Part shown: in pieces, positions 7,275-14,632 of the stretch | Numbering within the stretch: the first letter of the stretch is position 1 | How the letters are laid out: every line of letters begins with the position of its first letter | Origin: an uncultured Bacteroidales bacterium | Lineage (GTDB): Bacteria; Bacteroidota; Bacteroidia; Bacteroidales; UBA932 | Reading direction: 5' to 3' | Assembly: GCA_946405485.1 (NCBI GenBank) | Contig: CAMJHJ010000021.1 | Coordinates: 1 to 18,328 of the forward strand | Length of the DNA stretch: 18,328 bases | The notes under the pieces: generated by a model | Seen by the model: the letters and a program-made list of their open reading frames with translations, nothing else | Database searches by the model: none | What the model was told of the DNA's origin: nothing | Program-made: the position numbers and the translations under genes

Positions 7275-8594
7275 ATGAAAAGAATCTTAGCCATTGCGCT
7301 CGCACTCTGGGTTGCGGGCTTTACAGCAGACGCACAGAACATCCTCGGACGGCTCGGCGAGCGTGCCAAGCAAGCCGTGGAGAATAACCTTGGAAACAAG
7401 GTGGAAAAGGGTGTCAACGACATCCTGGACGGCAAGAAGAAAAATAAGGAGAAAGGGAAGGAACAGGCCGAAGTCGAAGAAGCGGTCGAAGAAGCCGGCG
7501 CAGCGACTGATGAAAAAGTGGATTTCGAACAGATCCAGGCCAAAAGCGACTTCGTCCGCGGTGCCAATGTATTCTTCTCCGATGACCTGAAAGGCGAGAA
7601 ATTGGGTGAGTTTCCTTCCAAATGGGACTTGCTCAACGGCAGTGAATGCGAAGTGGTCAATATCAAGGGGATGAATGCCATCAAGATTGAGGGGACACAG
7701 ATCAAGCCTTTGATGGAAGAGATAAAATACCTGCCGGAAGAATTCACCATCGAGTTTGACGTGCTTTCTCAGCCTGCGCAAGAAGGCTCAGGATGGGATG
7801 CGACATTAGATATCTTCTTCTTTGGTGAGAATTATGACGGCAGGGGTGAAGACAGGGTCTTTGACATCAGGACGAGTGTCGAAACCGCCAACGCGAACAA
7901 TTATCAGAAGGGAGAATACGATGCCATCGCCTGGGGCTGGGGCTCTTGGAATCCCAATGGTAATAAAATTGACGGAGAAGCAAGTAGAGAGGCCATCCGG
8001 AAGGTGTTTAAGAAAAATGACTGGAATCACATTGCATTCTCCTTCAACAAGCGGGCTTTCAAGATGTATCTCAATTATTCCCGCGTTGTGAACATCCCCA
8101 GTCAGAAGCAGCCCCGCGCATGGAGTATGGAGGGTAGTTCAGACAGCGATAAGGGTGTTTATATCACAAACATAGTGATGGCGAAGGGAGCTGTAGAGCT
8201 CTACGAACGCAACGCAACCGATTATTCATCCGCCGTGGAGAAAGCCATCGCCGAAACCGGCAAGTTCGTAACGAACAATATCCTCTTCGAGACAGGAAAG
8301 GCCACGTTGAAACCCGAATCAATGGAGGAGATCCAGAAAGTCGCCGATTATATGAAGAAGAATCCGAGCGCCCGTTTCGAAGTCCAGGGCCACACGGACA
8401 ACCAGGGCTCCGACAAGATCAACGACCCGCTCAGCCAGCAGCGTGCAGAGGCAGTCGTAAAAGCGCTCGAAGGGCTCGGTGTCGATCCGTTCAACCTCCG
8501 TCCCGTAGGCAAGGGCTCGCATGAACCCGTGGCCGACAACGCGACCGACGAAGGCCGCGCTAAGAACCGCCGCGTCGAGTTTATCAAGAAATGA
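7275..8594 (+). CDS. Periplasmic OmpA-C domain protein with a sandwich-like N-terminal domain
   Basis: This 439-residue protein has a signal peptide cut after about Ala20 (TADA/QN). A charged, lysine/glutamate-rich helical stretch covers about 25-85. Residues about 98-315 look like a beta-sandwich of the laminin-G/concanavalin type: they contain EFTIEFDV, DATLDIFFFG, WNHIAFSFN and a final VYITNIVMA strand. The C-terminal OmpA peptidoglycan-binding domain spans about 333-439, with FETGKATL, GHTDNQG (372-378) and NRRVEF (431-436). OmpA-C domains bind meso-diaminopimelate in peptidoglycan. There is no eight-strand barrel, so this is probably a soluble periplasmic protein tethered to the wall and offering a sandwich domain. 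It is divergent from the LuxR regulator and ends 3 bases from the converging porin-like gene. Confidence 0.82.
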   Translation: MKRILAIALALWVAGFTADAQNILGRLGERAKQAVENNLGNKVEKGVNDILDGKKKNKEKGKEQAEVEEAVEEAGAATDEKVDFEQIQAKSDFVRGANVFFSDDLKGEKLGEFPSKWDLLNGSECEVVNIKGMNAIKIEGTQIKPLMEEIKYLPEEFTIEFDVLSQPAQEGSGWDATLDIFFFGENYDGRGEDRVFDIRTSVETANANNYQKGEYDAIAWGWGSWNPNGNKIDGEASREAIRKVFKKNDWNHIAFSFNKRAFKMYLNYSRVVNIPSQKQPRAWSMEGSSDSDKGVYITNIVMAKGAVELYERNATDYSSAVEKAIAETGKFVTNNILFETGKATLKPESMEEIQKVADYMKKNPSARFEVQGHTDNQGSDKINDPLSQQRAEAVVKALEGLGVDPFNLRPVGKGSHEPVADNATDEGRAKNRRVEFIKK

Positions 8595-8597
8595 CGC

Positions 8598-9596
8598 TTA
8601 CGGGCGTCCGATGACGTTCACTCGCCAGGTGACGCCCAGCTCGAAATTATGACGGTGCGCCTCGCTGTCGCTGTACCAGACGGCATGCAGGCGCACTTTT
8701 TCGCGCCCCATCGGGAACCATTCGAGTCCGCAGCCGCCGTACAGATAAGTGGTGCCGGGCGCAATGACAAGATCGTAAGCCTCTCCGGACGCGTCCACGT
8801 TGGCCGCATCGTTGCGCTCATAGCCGGCCTTGGCGCAGATATTCCAGGCTCCGACACTCCAGATGAATTTGGAAATCACAGAAATATCGCCCAGGAAGAA
8901 ACGCTGCTGCCCGAATCCGGCGCGGTTCATCAGGTCCAGGTCAAAGAGGATATCGCCTGACTGGATGTGGTTGCCCAGGGCGATGTAGTTGATCATCTGC
9001 TTCCGGCTGTCCTCCACGAAGTTGACACTCCATATAGTCTTCCACCAGGGAGTGAACTGACCGCACCAGGCCAGATTATAGGCATAAATATTCTGGAAAC
9101 CGAGCGAAAGCGGAGAATTGCAGATCTGTCCGACCAGATTCTGGTTCTCCGCCATCTTGTAAGTCGCCGAAGCACCGAACGTAAAACCCTGATAAAGGTT
9201 ATTGCAGAATTTGCTGTAGAAATAGACGTCGATCGGCACTGCGTCATACTCATAGCCGCCGATCAGTACCGCATGCTTGCCGAAAAGGAAACTCCAGCGC
9301 TCCGTCGCCTGCCAGTTGATATACATCATATCCGTGGCATTGAACATGTTGCGTTCGTCGAAGACCTTCTTGTTGAGACGCTGACGCACCCGGTAATCTA
9401 CGGTAGGACTGAGATGTCCCAGGATATGGAAATTGAGATACTCCCCCACCAACTGGCTGCCGTACACCCCGTCCGTAAGTTCCTGATGGAACGATGCACG
9501 CATATCCAGATACAACTTATCCACCTTCTCCTGTGCGAGAACGGGAAGGACAGAAGCCATCAGCAAAATGGCAAGACTGCAATAAAGCTTTTTCAT
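8598..9596 (-). CDS. Outer-membrane beta-barrel, porin-like (phosphate-selective porin O/P type)
   Basis: This 332-residue protein starts at the ATG at 9596; the TTG at 9608 would only spoil the signal peptide. A signal peptide is cut after about Ala21 (PVLA/QEK). The mature protein alternates polar and aromatic residues in beta strands throughout and ends in a barrel-like strand. The pattern LSPTVDYRVRQRLNK near the start, and the repeated short strands, resemble Bacteroidota OprO/OprP-like porins; I assign this loosely. It would sit in the outer membrane as a channel. Transport selectivity cannot be read from the sequence. It is divergent from the symporter gene and shares a palindromic promoter region with it, which suggests the two may act on the same nutrient. 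Confidence 0.7.
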   Translation of the reverse strand: MKKLYCSLAILLMASVLPVLAQEKVDKLYLDMRASFHQELTDGVYGSQLVGEYLNFHILGHLSPTVDYRVRQRLNKKVFDERNMFNATDMMYINWQATERWSFLFGKHAVLIGGYEYDAVPIDVYFYSKFCNNLYQGFTFGASATYKMAENQNLVGQICNSPLSLGFQNIYAYNLAWCGQFTPWWKTIWSVNFVEDSRKQMINYIALGNHIQSGDILFDLDLMNRAGFGQQRFFLGDISVISKFIWSVGAWNICAKAGYERNDAANVDASGEAYDLVIAPGTTYLYGGCGLEWFPMGREKVRLHAVWYSDSEAHRHNFELGVTWRVNVIGRP

Positions 9597-9604
9597 GGTT
9601 GACT

Positions 9605-9646
9605 GCAAAGGTAATCATAAAATAGTTTTCATTTGATTATCTTTGC
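9605..9646. promoter_or_regulatory. Palindromic divergent promoter (porin-like gene / symporter)
   Basis: GCAAAGGTAATCA (9605-9617) and TGATTATCTTTGC (9634-9646) are inverted copies with 12 of 13 bases matching, 16 bases apart. Each arm contains a perfect TAnnTTTG box: TACCTTTG on minus (9606-9613) and TATCTTTG on plus (9638-9645). Each polymerase would need its -33 contacts within the opposite arm. Leaders would be roughly 4 bases for the porin-like gene and 14 bases for the symporter gene. Confidence 0.65.
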
Positions 9647-9664
9647 ATAAACTCAATCCCGGCT

Positions 9665-11482
9665 ATGAAAAGGTTTTTCCTCCTTTTGACGCTCTCCACC
9701 CTTCTGTTGTCCGTGACACAAGTCCGGGCGACATCTTTACCGTGTGAGGGCAGGCAGGTGCGGCAGCACGACGGCCGGGAGACTGCCACTTACTGGATCG
9801 GGACAGGAAAAGACACGACGGGACGCGAATGCTTCACCGGACATATCTGGAAGTATCACCCGGGCACCGACAGCTGGGAGGAGAAAACGGCGCTCGATAT
9901 CGGAGATGCCCAAGTCCCGATGACAGAGGATCCTTCCGCTTCCGGTTCCGCCCATATCCTGATCCGTTCGGACAAGACCTACGCCTACCATACGGTTACG
10001 GATACCTGGAGTTCCCGGGAAGGCCCGCTGAATGCTCCTGCTTCATTTGGGTGGCTCAACGGCTTCATCGTCGTATTCTATTTCCTGCTGATGATGGGCC
10101 TGGGCGTCTATTTCTCACGCAAGAACGACAACAGCGACCGTTTTTTCAAGGGTGGCGGAAAGATACCCTGGTGGGCGGCGGGCATCAGCATCTTCGCCAC
10201 GGCGCTGAGTGCCATCACTTTCCTGTCCATCCCCGCCAAAGCCTATGCCACGGATTGGGGGATGTTCCTTTTCAACATGGGCATCATCCTGGTCGTGCCG
10301 GTCGTCATCCGTTTCTATCTTCCCCTCTTCCGGAAACTGAAGGTAGCCTCCGTCTATGAGTATCTGGAAACACGTTTCAGCGGAAGCGTAAGGCTGGCCG
10401 CATCGGCTTTTTTCTGCCTCTTCATGGTCGCGCGCATCGCGATCATCCTTTTCCTTCCCTCCCTGGCGCTCAACGCCGTCACAGGCATAAACATCTATCT
10501 CTGCATCTTGCTGATGGGCGTCGTTACCATTATCTACAGCACGCTGGGCGGCATTGAAGCCGTTGTCTGGGGAGATGTGATCCAGGGAATCCTGCTCGTC
10601 GGCGGAGCCATCCTCTCCCTGGTCTGGATCATCCATGGGATCGACGGAGGAGTAACCGGTTTCTACCAAGTCGCGACACAGGACCAAAAGTTCCATATCC
10701 TGGATTTCAGGTTTGACTGGACCCAGCCCGTGTTCTGGGTCGCCTTGATCGGAGGTGTATCCAATGCACTGCTGACTTACACTTCGGACCAGTCCATCGT
10801 TCAGAAATACCTGACTGTCAAAGACACACGTGAGACGGAACGGAGTCTCTGGCTTAACGGTATCCTCACCATCCCGATCACGCTGCTCTTTTTCGGCATC
10901 GGGACCGCTCTCTACGTTTTCTTTAAGCAGCACCCTGACCTGCTTAACGTCGGGATGAGCAATACGGATGCGATATTCCCGCATTATATGATGTGCCAGT
11001 TGCCTGAAGGCATCAACGGCCTGCTGATCGCCGCCGTCTTCGCAGCAGCCATGTCTACCCTGTCCTCCAACATCAACTCTACGACAACGGTCCTGTCCGA
11101 AGACTTTTACGGACGGTTCCACAAGGATGCTTCGGACCGGGGCAAAGTCCGTTTCGCCCGGATCGCCGGGTTAGTTGCCGGAGGACTGGGAGTCGCGATG
11201 GCGCTCGCCCTGGCGACCTTCGACATCGCATCGCTCTGGGACCAGTTCATTTTCTTCCTCGGCTTGCTGACCAGCGGATTAGGCGGTCTGTTCCTGATGG
11301 GGATCAGCGCACGGCGCATCGGCACACGCGCCGCCCTGACCGGTTTTGCCGGGAGTTTTGTCACTCTGCTGCTCATCCACGCCTTGACCCCGGCCTCGCC
11401 CATCCTCTACGGGTTCCTGGGCCTGGTCTCCTGCTTCCTGATCGGCTATCTGTCCAGTTTCATTTATGGCTATGGACGCTAA
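9665..11482 (+). CDS. Sodium:solute symporter (SSS family) with a short exported Kelch-like N-terminus
   Basis: This 605-residue protein starts with a signal-peptide-like sequence (1-22). About 105 exported residues follow, containing two Kelch-like motifs, IWKYHPGTDSWEE (61-73) and TYAYHTVTDTW (105-115). The rest is a sodium:solute symporter of about 13 helices from residue 130. Family landmarks are GGGKIPWWAAGISIFATALS (163-182), GGIEAVVWGDVIQ (295-307) and the TM8-region AAAMSTLSSNINS (460-472), where Ser/Thr residues coordinate sodium in known members. In Bacteroidota some symporters, notably sialic-acid-type ones, carry a full N-terminal Kelch/mutarotase propeller; this looks like a shortened version. 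The substrate is likely a sugar or sugar acid (inference). A PCMD-type gene follows after 26 bases. Confidence 0.82.
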   Translation: MKRFFLLLTLSTLLLSVTQVRATSLPCEGRQVRQHDGRETATYWIGTGKDTTGRECFTGHIWKYHPGTDSWEEKTALDIGDAQVPMTEDPSASGSAHILIRSDKTYAYHTVTDTWSSREGPLNAPASFGWLNGFIVVFYFLLMMGLGVYFSRKNDNSDRFFKGGGKIPWWAAGISIFATALSAITFLSIPAKAYATDWGMFLFNMGIILVVPVVIRFYLPLFRKLKVASVYEYLETRFSGSVRLAASAFFCLFMVARIAIILFLPSLALNAVTGINIYLCILLMGVVTIIYSTLGGIEAVVWGDVIQGILLVGGAILSLVWIIHGIDGGVTGFYQVATQDQKFHILDFRFDWTQPVFWVALIGGVSNALLTYTSDQSIVQKYLTVKDTRETERSLWLNGILTIPITLLFFGIGTALYVFFKQHPDLLNVGMSNTDAIFPHYMMCQLPEGINGLLIAAVFAAAMSTLSSNINSTTTVLSEDFYGRFHKDASDRGKVRFARIAGLVAGGLGVAMALALATFDIASLWDQFIFFLGLLTSGLGGLFLMGISARRIGTRAALTGFAGSFVTLLLIHALTPASPILYGFLGLVSCFLIGYLSSFIYGYGR

Positions 11483-11508
11483 GGCCTATGATTTGCTGAA
11501 ACGAAACC

Positions 11509-12273
11509 ATGATGAAAAAAACACTGACAATCCTGGCTCTTACGCTCCTGACACTCTGCCTGTACGCTCAGGACGGGCCCCAGATCTATAATATGAACTT
11601 TGACACCTGGTCCAAGAGTTCCGGGGCCTGGAATCTCTATCCTGCCAACGCATCCGCGGCCCAGAAGGTATGGGACACCGCCAACCACGGACTCAGCATC
11701 CTGGGTATCAACGGGACGCTGCCCGAGTATAAGCACGTCGCCGTTCCCGGTGAAGGAAAAGCGGCAGCCAAGATCATCAGCAAGAAAGTGGTCTGGGCCT
11801 TCGTAGCGGGCAACCTGTACACGGGCTGGTTTGGGCGCATCGTCAAACTCTCCGGTGCGGAACTCAACTTCGGTATCCCTTTCAACGCCCGTCCCAAGAG
11901 TATGTCAGGCTATTTCCATTACATCCCCGCGACCATAGACTATGTCCGGGAGCCGTATCTGGACATGAAAGGAAAGACGGATGTCGGGAGGATCGAGGTC
12001 ATCCTGACCGACTGGGAGAAACCCTACCACATCATCACCAACTATGAGAAATTCATCGACGGTGCTACGGATCCGCATGTTATTGGAATAGGCACCCTTG
12101 AACTGAGGAAAGACACGGGTGGTTACATCCATTTCGACATTCCGATCCGGTATAGGAGTGACAAAACCCCGCGCTACGTCGTCATCACAGCCGCTTCCAG
12201 CTGGTACGGCGCCTATTTCACCGGTGGCAGCGGGAGCACCCTCTACGTCGACGAATTCCAATTCAATTATTAA
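11509..12273 (+). CDS. Secreted PCMD-type (putative carbohydrate metabolism) domain protein
   Basis: This 254-residue protein has a signal peptide ending near Ala20 (LYA/QDG). The mature part is beta-rich: FDTWSK near the start, then GEGKAAAKIISK, YTGWFG and a central NFGIPFNARPKSMSGYFHYI, ending in STLYVDEFQF. That pattern matches my memory of the PCMD domain, a beta-sandwich linked to carbohydrate use in Bacteroidota. It has a signal peptide rather than a lipobox, so it is probably free in the periplasm or secreted. The start could be either of two adjacent ATGs (11509 or 11512). It lies 26 bases after the symporter, with no terminator between, and probably shares its transcript; a role in binding or processing the transported sugar is inference. 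Confidence 0.65.
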   Translation: MMKKTLTILALTLLTLCLYAQDGPQIYNMNFDTWSKSSGAWNLYPANASAAQKVWDTANHGLSILGINGTLPEYKHVAVPGEGKAAAKIISKKVVWAFVAGNLYTGWFGRIVKLSGAELNFGIPFNARPKSMSGYFHYIPATIDYVREPYLDMKGKTDVGRIEVILTDWEKPYHIITNYEKFIDGATDPHVIGIGTLELRKDTGGYIHFDIPIRYRSDKTPRYVVITAASSWYGAYFTGGSGSTLYVDEFQFNY

Positions 12274-13322
12274 TCCGCTGATTCCCAGCGATATTCGAGT
12301 ATCTTTTCCTTCAAGTCAAAAGGACGGAGGTCGTCCAGAGACATGGACCGGACGGCCGTTTTCAAGAGTTCCTCCTCGGAAACCATGGGAGAAAGACCCC
12401 GGCGTCCGAGATAGAAACGGCCGGCGTCCAGCAAGACCTTTTCCGGCACCAAACCGATGATTTCGGTACCGGTCACGCGCAGGCCGCGTGCCGCGGCGGC
12501 ACGGGACACCTCTTCGAAGGCGACATGCAGCGGAGTGGCCTCGATGTCGGTAATGTTCATCGAGACCTGCGCGATGCCATATTCCTCAATGTACCAGCCA
12601 AGGGCCTTGCATCCCTTGAGCGTGCCCGGAATCCAGACCGGCCGGCCTTCTGCGTCCAGCAAAGGACTGCCGTCCGGGCCGAAAGTTTTCCGCCCTTTCT
12701 GGCGGACATCCCGGGCAATCTCCGTAGCCAGGGGGACTGAAACCGAATTGAGATTGAAATTGACGGCAATCAGGAAATTGCGGGCACCGACGTTGGACGC
12801 CCCGGTCCGGGCTGCGGTTTCGTCAAAACTGCCCCCGAAATCCGGTTTGCGGAAGGGGTCGGTCATTTTCTCCGGCAAGGCTTCATACTCCCCGGCACGG
12901 CACCAGGCCAGATTCCTGCGCTCCGGACGGAAAGCGGCGGCTTCGTAGCAGTAGCACGGGATTCCCAGTTCCTTGTACATCCGCTCAGCAAGCGCACGCG
13001 CCAAGGCGGCACATTCTTCCAGAGTAATGCCGGAAACAGGGATGAGCGGAAGAACGTCGGTCGCACCCGAACGGGGATGCTCTCCGTGGTGTTTACGCAT
13101 ATCAATCAACCCGGCGGCCTTCTGAGCGCCGCGGAAGGCGGCTTCCACGACAGACTCCGGCGCCCCGGCGAAAGTGACGACCGTGCGGTTGGTCGCCGCT
13201 CCCGGATCCACGTCCAGGACCTTGACTCCCTCTACCGCAGCGATGGCGGCGACGATACGGTCTATGGTCTCCCTGTCCCGTCCCTCGCTGAAATTAGGGA
13301 CGCATTCGATCAGTTTATTCAT
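12270..13322 (-). CDS. ftcD: Glutamate formimidoyltransferase
   Basis: This 350-residue protein matches the formiminotransferase domain of FTCD. It starts MNKLIECVPNFSEGRD, the usual opening of the family, and carries HHGEHPR at 78-84. His82 there corresponds to the catalytic histidine known from the mammalian enzyme. The reaction moves the formimino group from N-formimino-L-glutamate to tetrahydrofolate, the last carbon-yielding step of histidine degradation, in the cytoplasm. Length fits a stand-alone transferase without the cyclodeaminase domain. No other hut genes are nearby. A GGAGA lies 8-12 bases before the ATG, a rare visible ribosome site in this window. The stop overlaps the stop of the converging PCMD gene within one TTAA. 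Confidence 0.93.
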   Translation of the reverse strand: MNKLIECVPNFSEGRDRETIDRIVAAIAAVEGVKVLDVDPGAATNRTVVTFAGAPESVVEAAFRGAQKAAGLIDMRKHHGEHPRSGATDVLPLIPVSGITLEECAALARALAERMYKELGIPCYCYEAAAFRPERRNLAWCRAGEYEALPEKMTDPFRKPDFGGSFDETAARTGASNVGARNFLIAVNFNLNSVSVPLATEIARDVRQKGRKTFGPDGSPLLDAEGRPVWIPGTLKGCKALGWYIEEYGIAQVSMNITDIEATPLHVAFEEVSRAAAARGLRVTGTEIIGLVPEKVLLDAGRFYLGRRGLSPMVSEEELLKTAVRSMSLDDLRPFDLKEKILEYRWESAD

Positions 13323-13376
13323 ATCTCGGTTCTCCGTTTCCGGATTATAAAGATACTCAAATTCTCGACACCCGCA

Positions 13377-13407
13377 TTTGTTTTTTCAGGGAGTTTATAT
13401 AACTTGC
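13377..13407 (+). promoter_or_regulatory. Probable promoter of the coiled-coil protein gene
   Basis: A TTTG (13377-13380) lies 19 bases before TAACTTGC (13400-13407), an imperfect TAnnTTTG -7 box. The ATG is at 13430, so the leader would be about 18 bases. The spacing is right but the -7 box is off consensus. Confidence 0.4.
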
Positions 13408-13429
13408 AAAGAATTTAAAGATTGAACGT

Positions 13430-14002
13430 ATGAAAAAGACATTGTTCGTCACCGTCCTGTTGCTTTCCGCCGCTTTTATGCTGCGCGCGCAGAACGTCAC
13501 GCCCACCACTTCAGAGATTGTCAACAACGTCGTAGAACAAAGCCAACAGGCCGCCGACGAGGCCAGGCAGGCATACCAGGACCAGGCCCGTACAGGCAAC
13601 CGTGAGATCAGTCGGCTCGAGCGCCGGATCAATACTGCCAAGAAGGAAGTCGACCGGCTGAAGGCCGAGTCCGAGCAGCTTAAGTTGGACATCAAGACCC
13701 TCGACAAGTCAAAGAAGGTCCAGAAGGAGACCCTGAAACTCCAAAAGGCTTCCAAGGCCGACCGTGAGATCATCGCCATGACCAAGGCGTCGATCAAAGA
13801 CATAGATCGCCAGCTGAACCAGAGCAAGAACGAGCTCAAGAAGGTCAACCGTTCCATCAAGGAGAACAAGAAAGACATCTCCGACTCCAAGAAGGCTCTC
13901 TCTTCTGCCAAGAAGGACATCCGGGACGCCAAGAAGGAGATGAAAACCCAGCAGAAAAACCTCAAGCAGACCCTCAAGCTGCAGGAAGAGGCCAACCGCT
14001 AG
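13430..14002 (+). CDS. Secreted all-helical coiled-coil protein, unknown function
   Basis: This 190-residue protein has a signal peptide cut after about Ala20 (MLRA/QN). From about residue 30 to the end it is one lysine- and glutamate-rich helix with heptad spacing of Leu, Ile and Val, so a long coiled coil is expected. There is no lipobox, no membrane helix and no cysteine in the mature protein. I do not recognise a family beyond 'periplasmic coiled coil'. It stands alone with its own probable promoter and terminator. A structural or scaffolding role in the periplasm is possible, but nothing in the neighbourhood shows it. Confidence 0.72.
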   Translation: MKKTLFVTVLLLSAAFMLRAQNVTPTTSEIVNNVVEQSQQAADEARQAYQDQARTGNREISRLERRINTAKKEVDRLKAESEQLKLDIKTLDKSKKVQKETLKLQKASKADREIIAMTKASIKDIDRQLNQSKNELKKVNRSIKENKKDISDSKKALSSAKKDIRDAKKEMKTQQKNLKQTLKLQEEANR

Positions 14003-14024
14003 ACGATTTTTTAAGTTTTTTCTT

Positions 14025-14060
14025 CGCGGGGAAACGTATTTTGCGTTTTTCCGCGTTTGT
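14025..14060 (+). terminator. Terminator-like hairpin after the coiled-coil gene
   Basis: A 12-base stem (14025-14036 with 14044-14055, two G-U pairs) closes a 7-base loop and is followed by TTTGTTAT, a weak T-run. It lies 22 bases after the stop, separating this gene from the sigma factor gene. The loop (14037-14043, TATTTTG) resembles a -7 box and might instead serve the sigma gene. Confidence 0.6.
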
Positions 14061-14079
14061 TATATGTAAGCGCTTTAAG

Positions 14080-14631
14080 TTGAACGAATCGGAGCGGAAT
14101 CTCGCTGCCCTGTGTGCGAAAGGTGATACACGGGCATAAAAGGAGCTGTACCTCAGGTATGCAGCAAGGCTCCATGCGGTCTGCCGACGCTATGCCGGGG
14201 ATGCAGACGACACTGCCGATCTGCTTCAGGATGCGTTCCTTAAGGCTTTTGACAAGATTGCCGGTTTCCATTTCAGCGGAGAGGGTTCCCTGTACGCCTG
14301 GTTAAGACGCCTTACCGTCAACCTGGCCCTGGACCGGATCCGGAAGAAACGACTGGTGCGGATTCCCCTGCAGGAACTGTCCGAATCGGATTTGCCGGAT
14401 CCTCCGGACGACGCGGTGAACGCCATCCCGATGGAAACGATGCTGGAGATGATCTCTTCCTTGCCGCCGGAACGGCGGACAGTTTTCAACCTGTACTGCA
14501 TGGAGGGTTGGTCGCATCGGGAGATTGCAAGAGCCATGGGTATTACAGAGAAAGGCTCCGCTGCCATCCTCCACCAGGCAAGAATGCAGATTAAACAAAA
14601 GATACATCGGTATTTAACCGCCCAAATCTGA
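14080..14631 (+). pseudogene. ECF sigma factor gene with an in-frame TAA at codon 20
   Basis: Read in one frame from the TTG at 14080 this is a complete ECF sigma-70 factor of 184 codons, interrupted only by TAA at 14137-14139. Before the stop: NESERNLAALCAKGDTRA. After it: KELYLRY, then region 2 (DLLQDAFLKAFDKI, YAWLRRLTVNLALDRIRKK) and region 4 (LPPERRTVFNLYCMEGWSHR then EIARAMGITEKG). Family members have Gln at the stop position (typically ..RAQKELY), so CAA to TAA is the simplest change. The frame stays intact for 163 codons afterwards. No ATG, GTG or TTG is usable between the stop and GTG 14356, which would leave only region 4. The likely start is TTG, also unusual. The stop lies 1 base before the anti-sigma-like gene, so the pair is one unit. 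The cause may be recent mutation, readthrough or sequence error. Confidence 0.8.
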
Positions 14632-14632
14632 T

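Noticed and set aside
10115..11122. Minus-strand open frame of 335 codons
   Set aside because: It is antisense to the symporter, with charged low-information composition.
14064..14069. ATG immediately followed by TAA before the sigma gene
   Set aside because: It is a two-codon frame out of phase with the sigma factor; it could be a minimal upstream frame but probably is chance.
14114..14305. Frameshift as the cause of the broken sigma gene
   Set aside because: The alternative frame here does not look like a sigma factor; sigma motifs stay in one frame on both sides of the TAA, so a single stop codon is the only lesion.
14356..14631. GTG-started 91-residue protein as the real gene
   Set aside because: It would contain only sigma region 4, while clear region 2 sequence lies in the same frame upstream; the start is an artefact of ORF calling.
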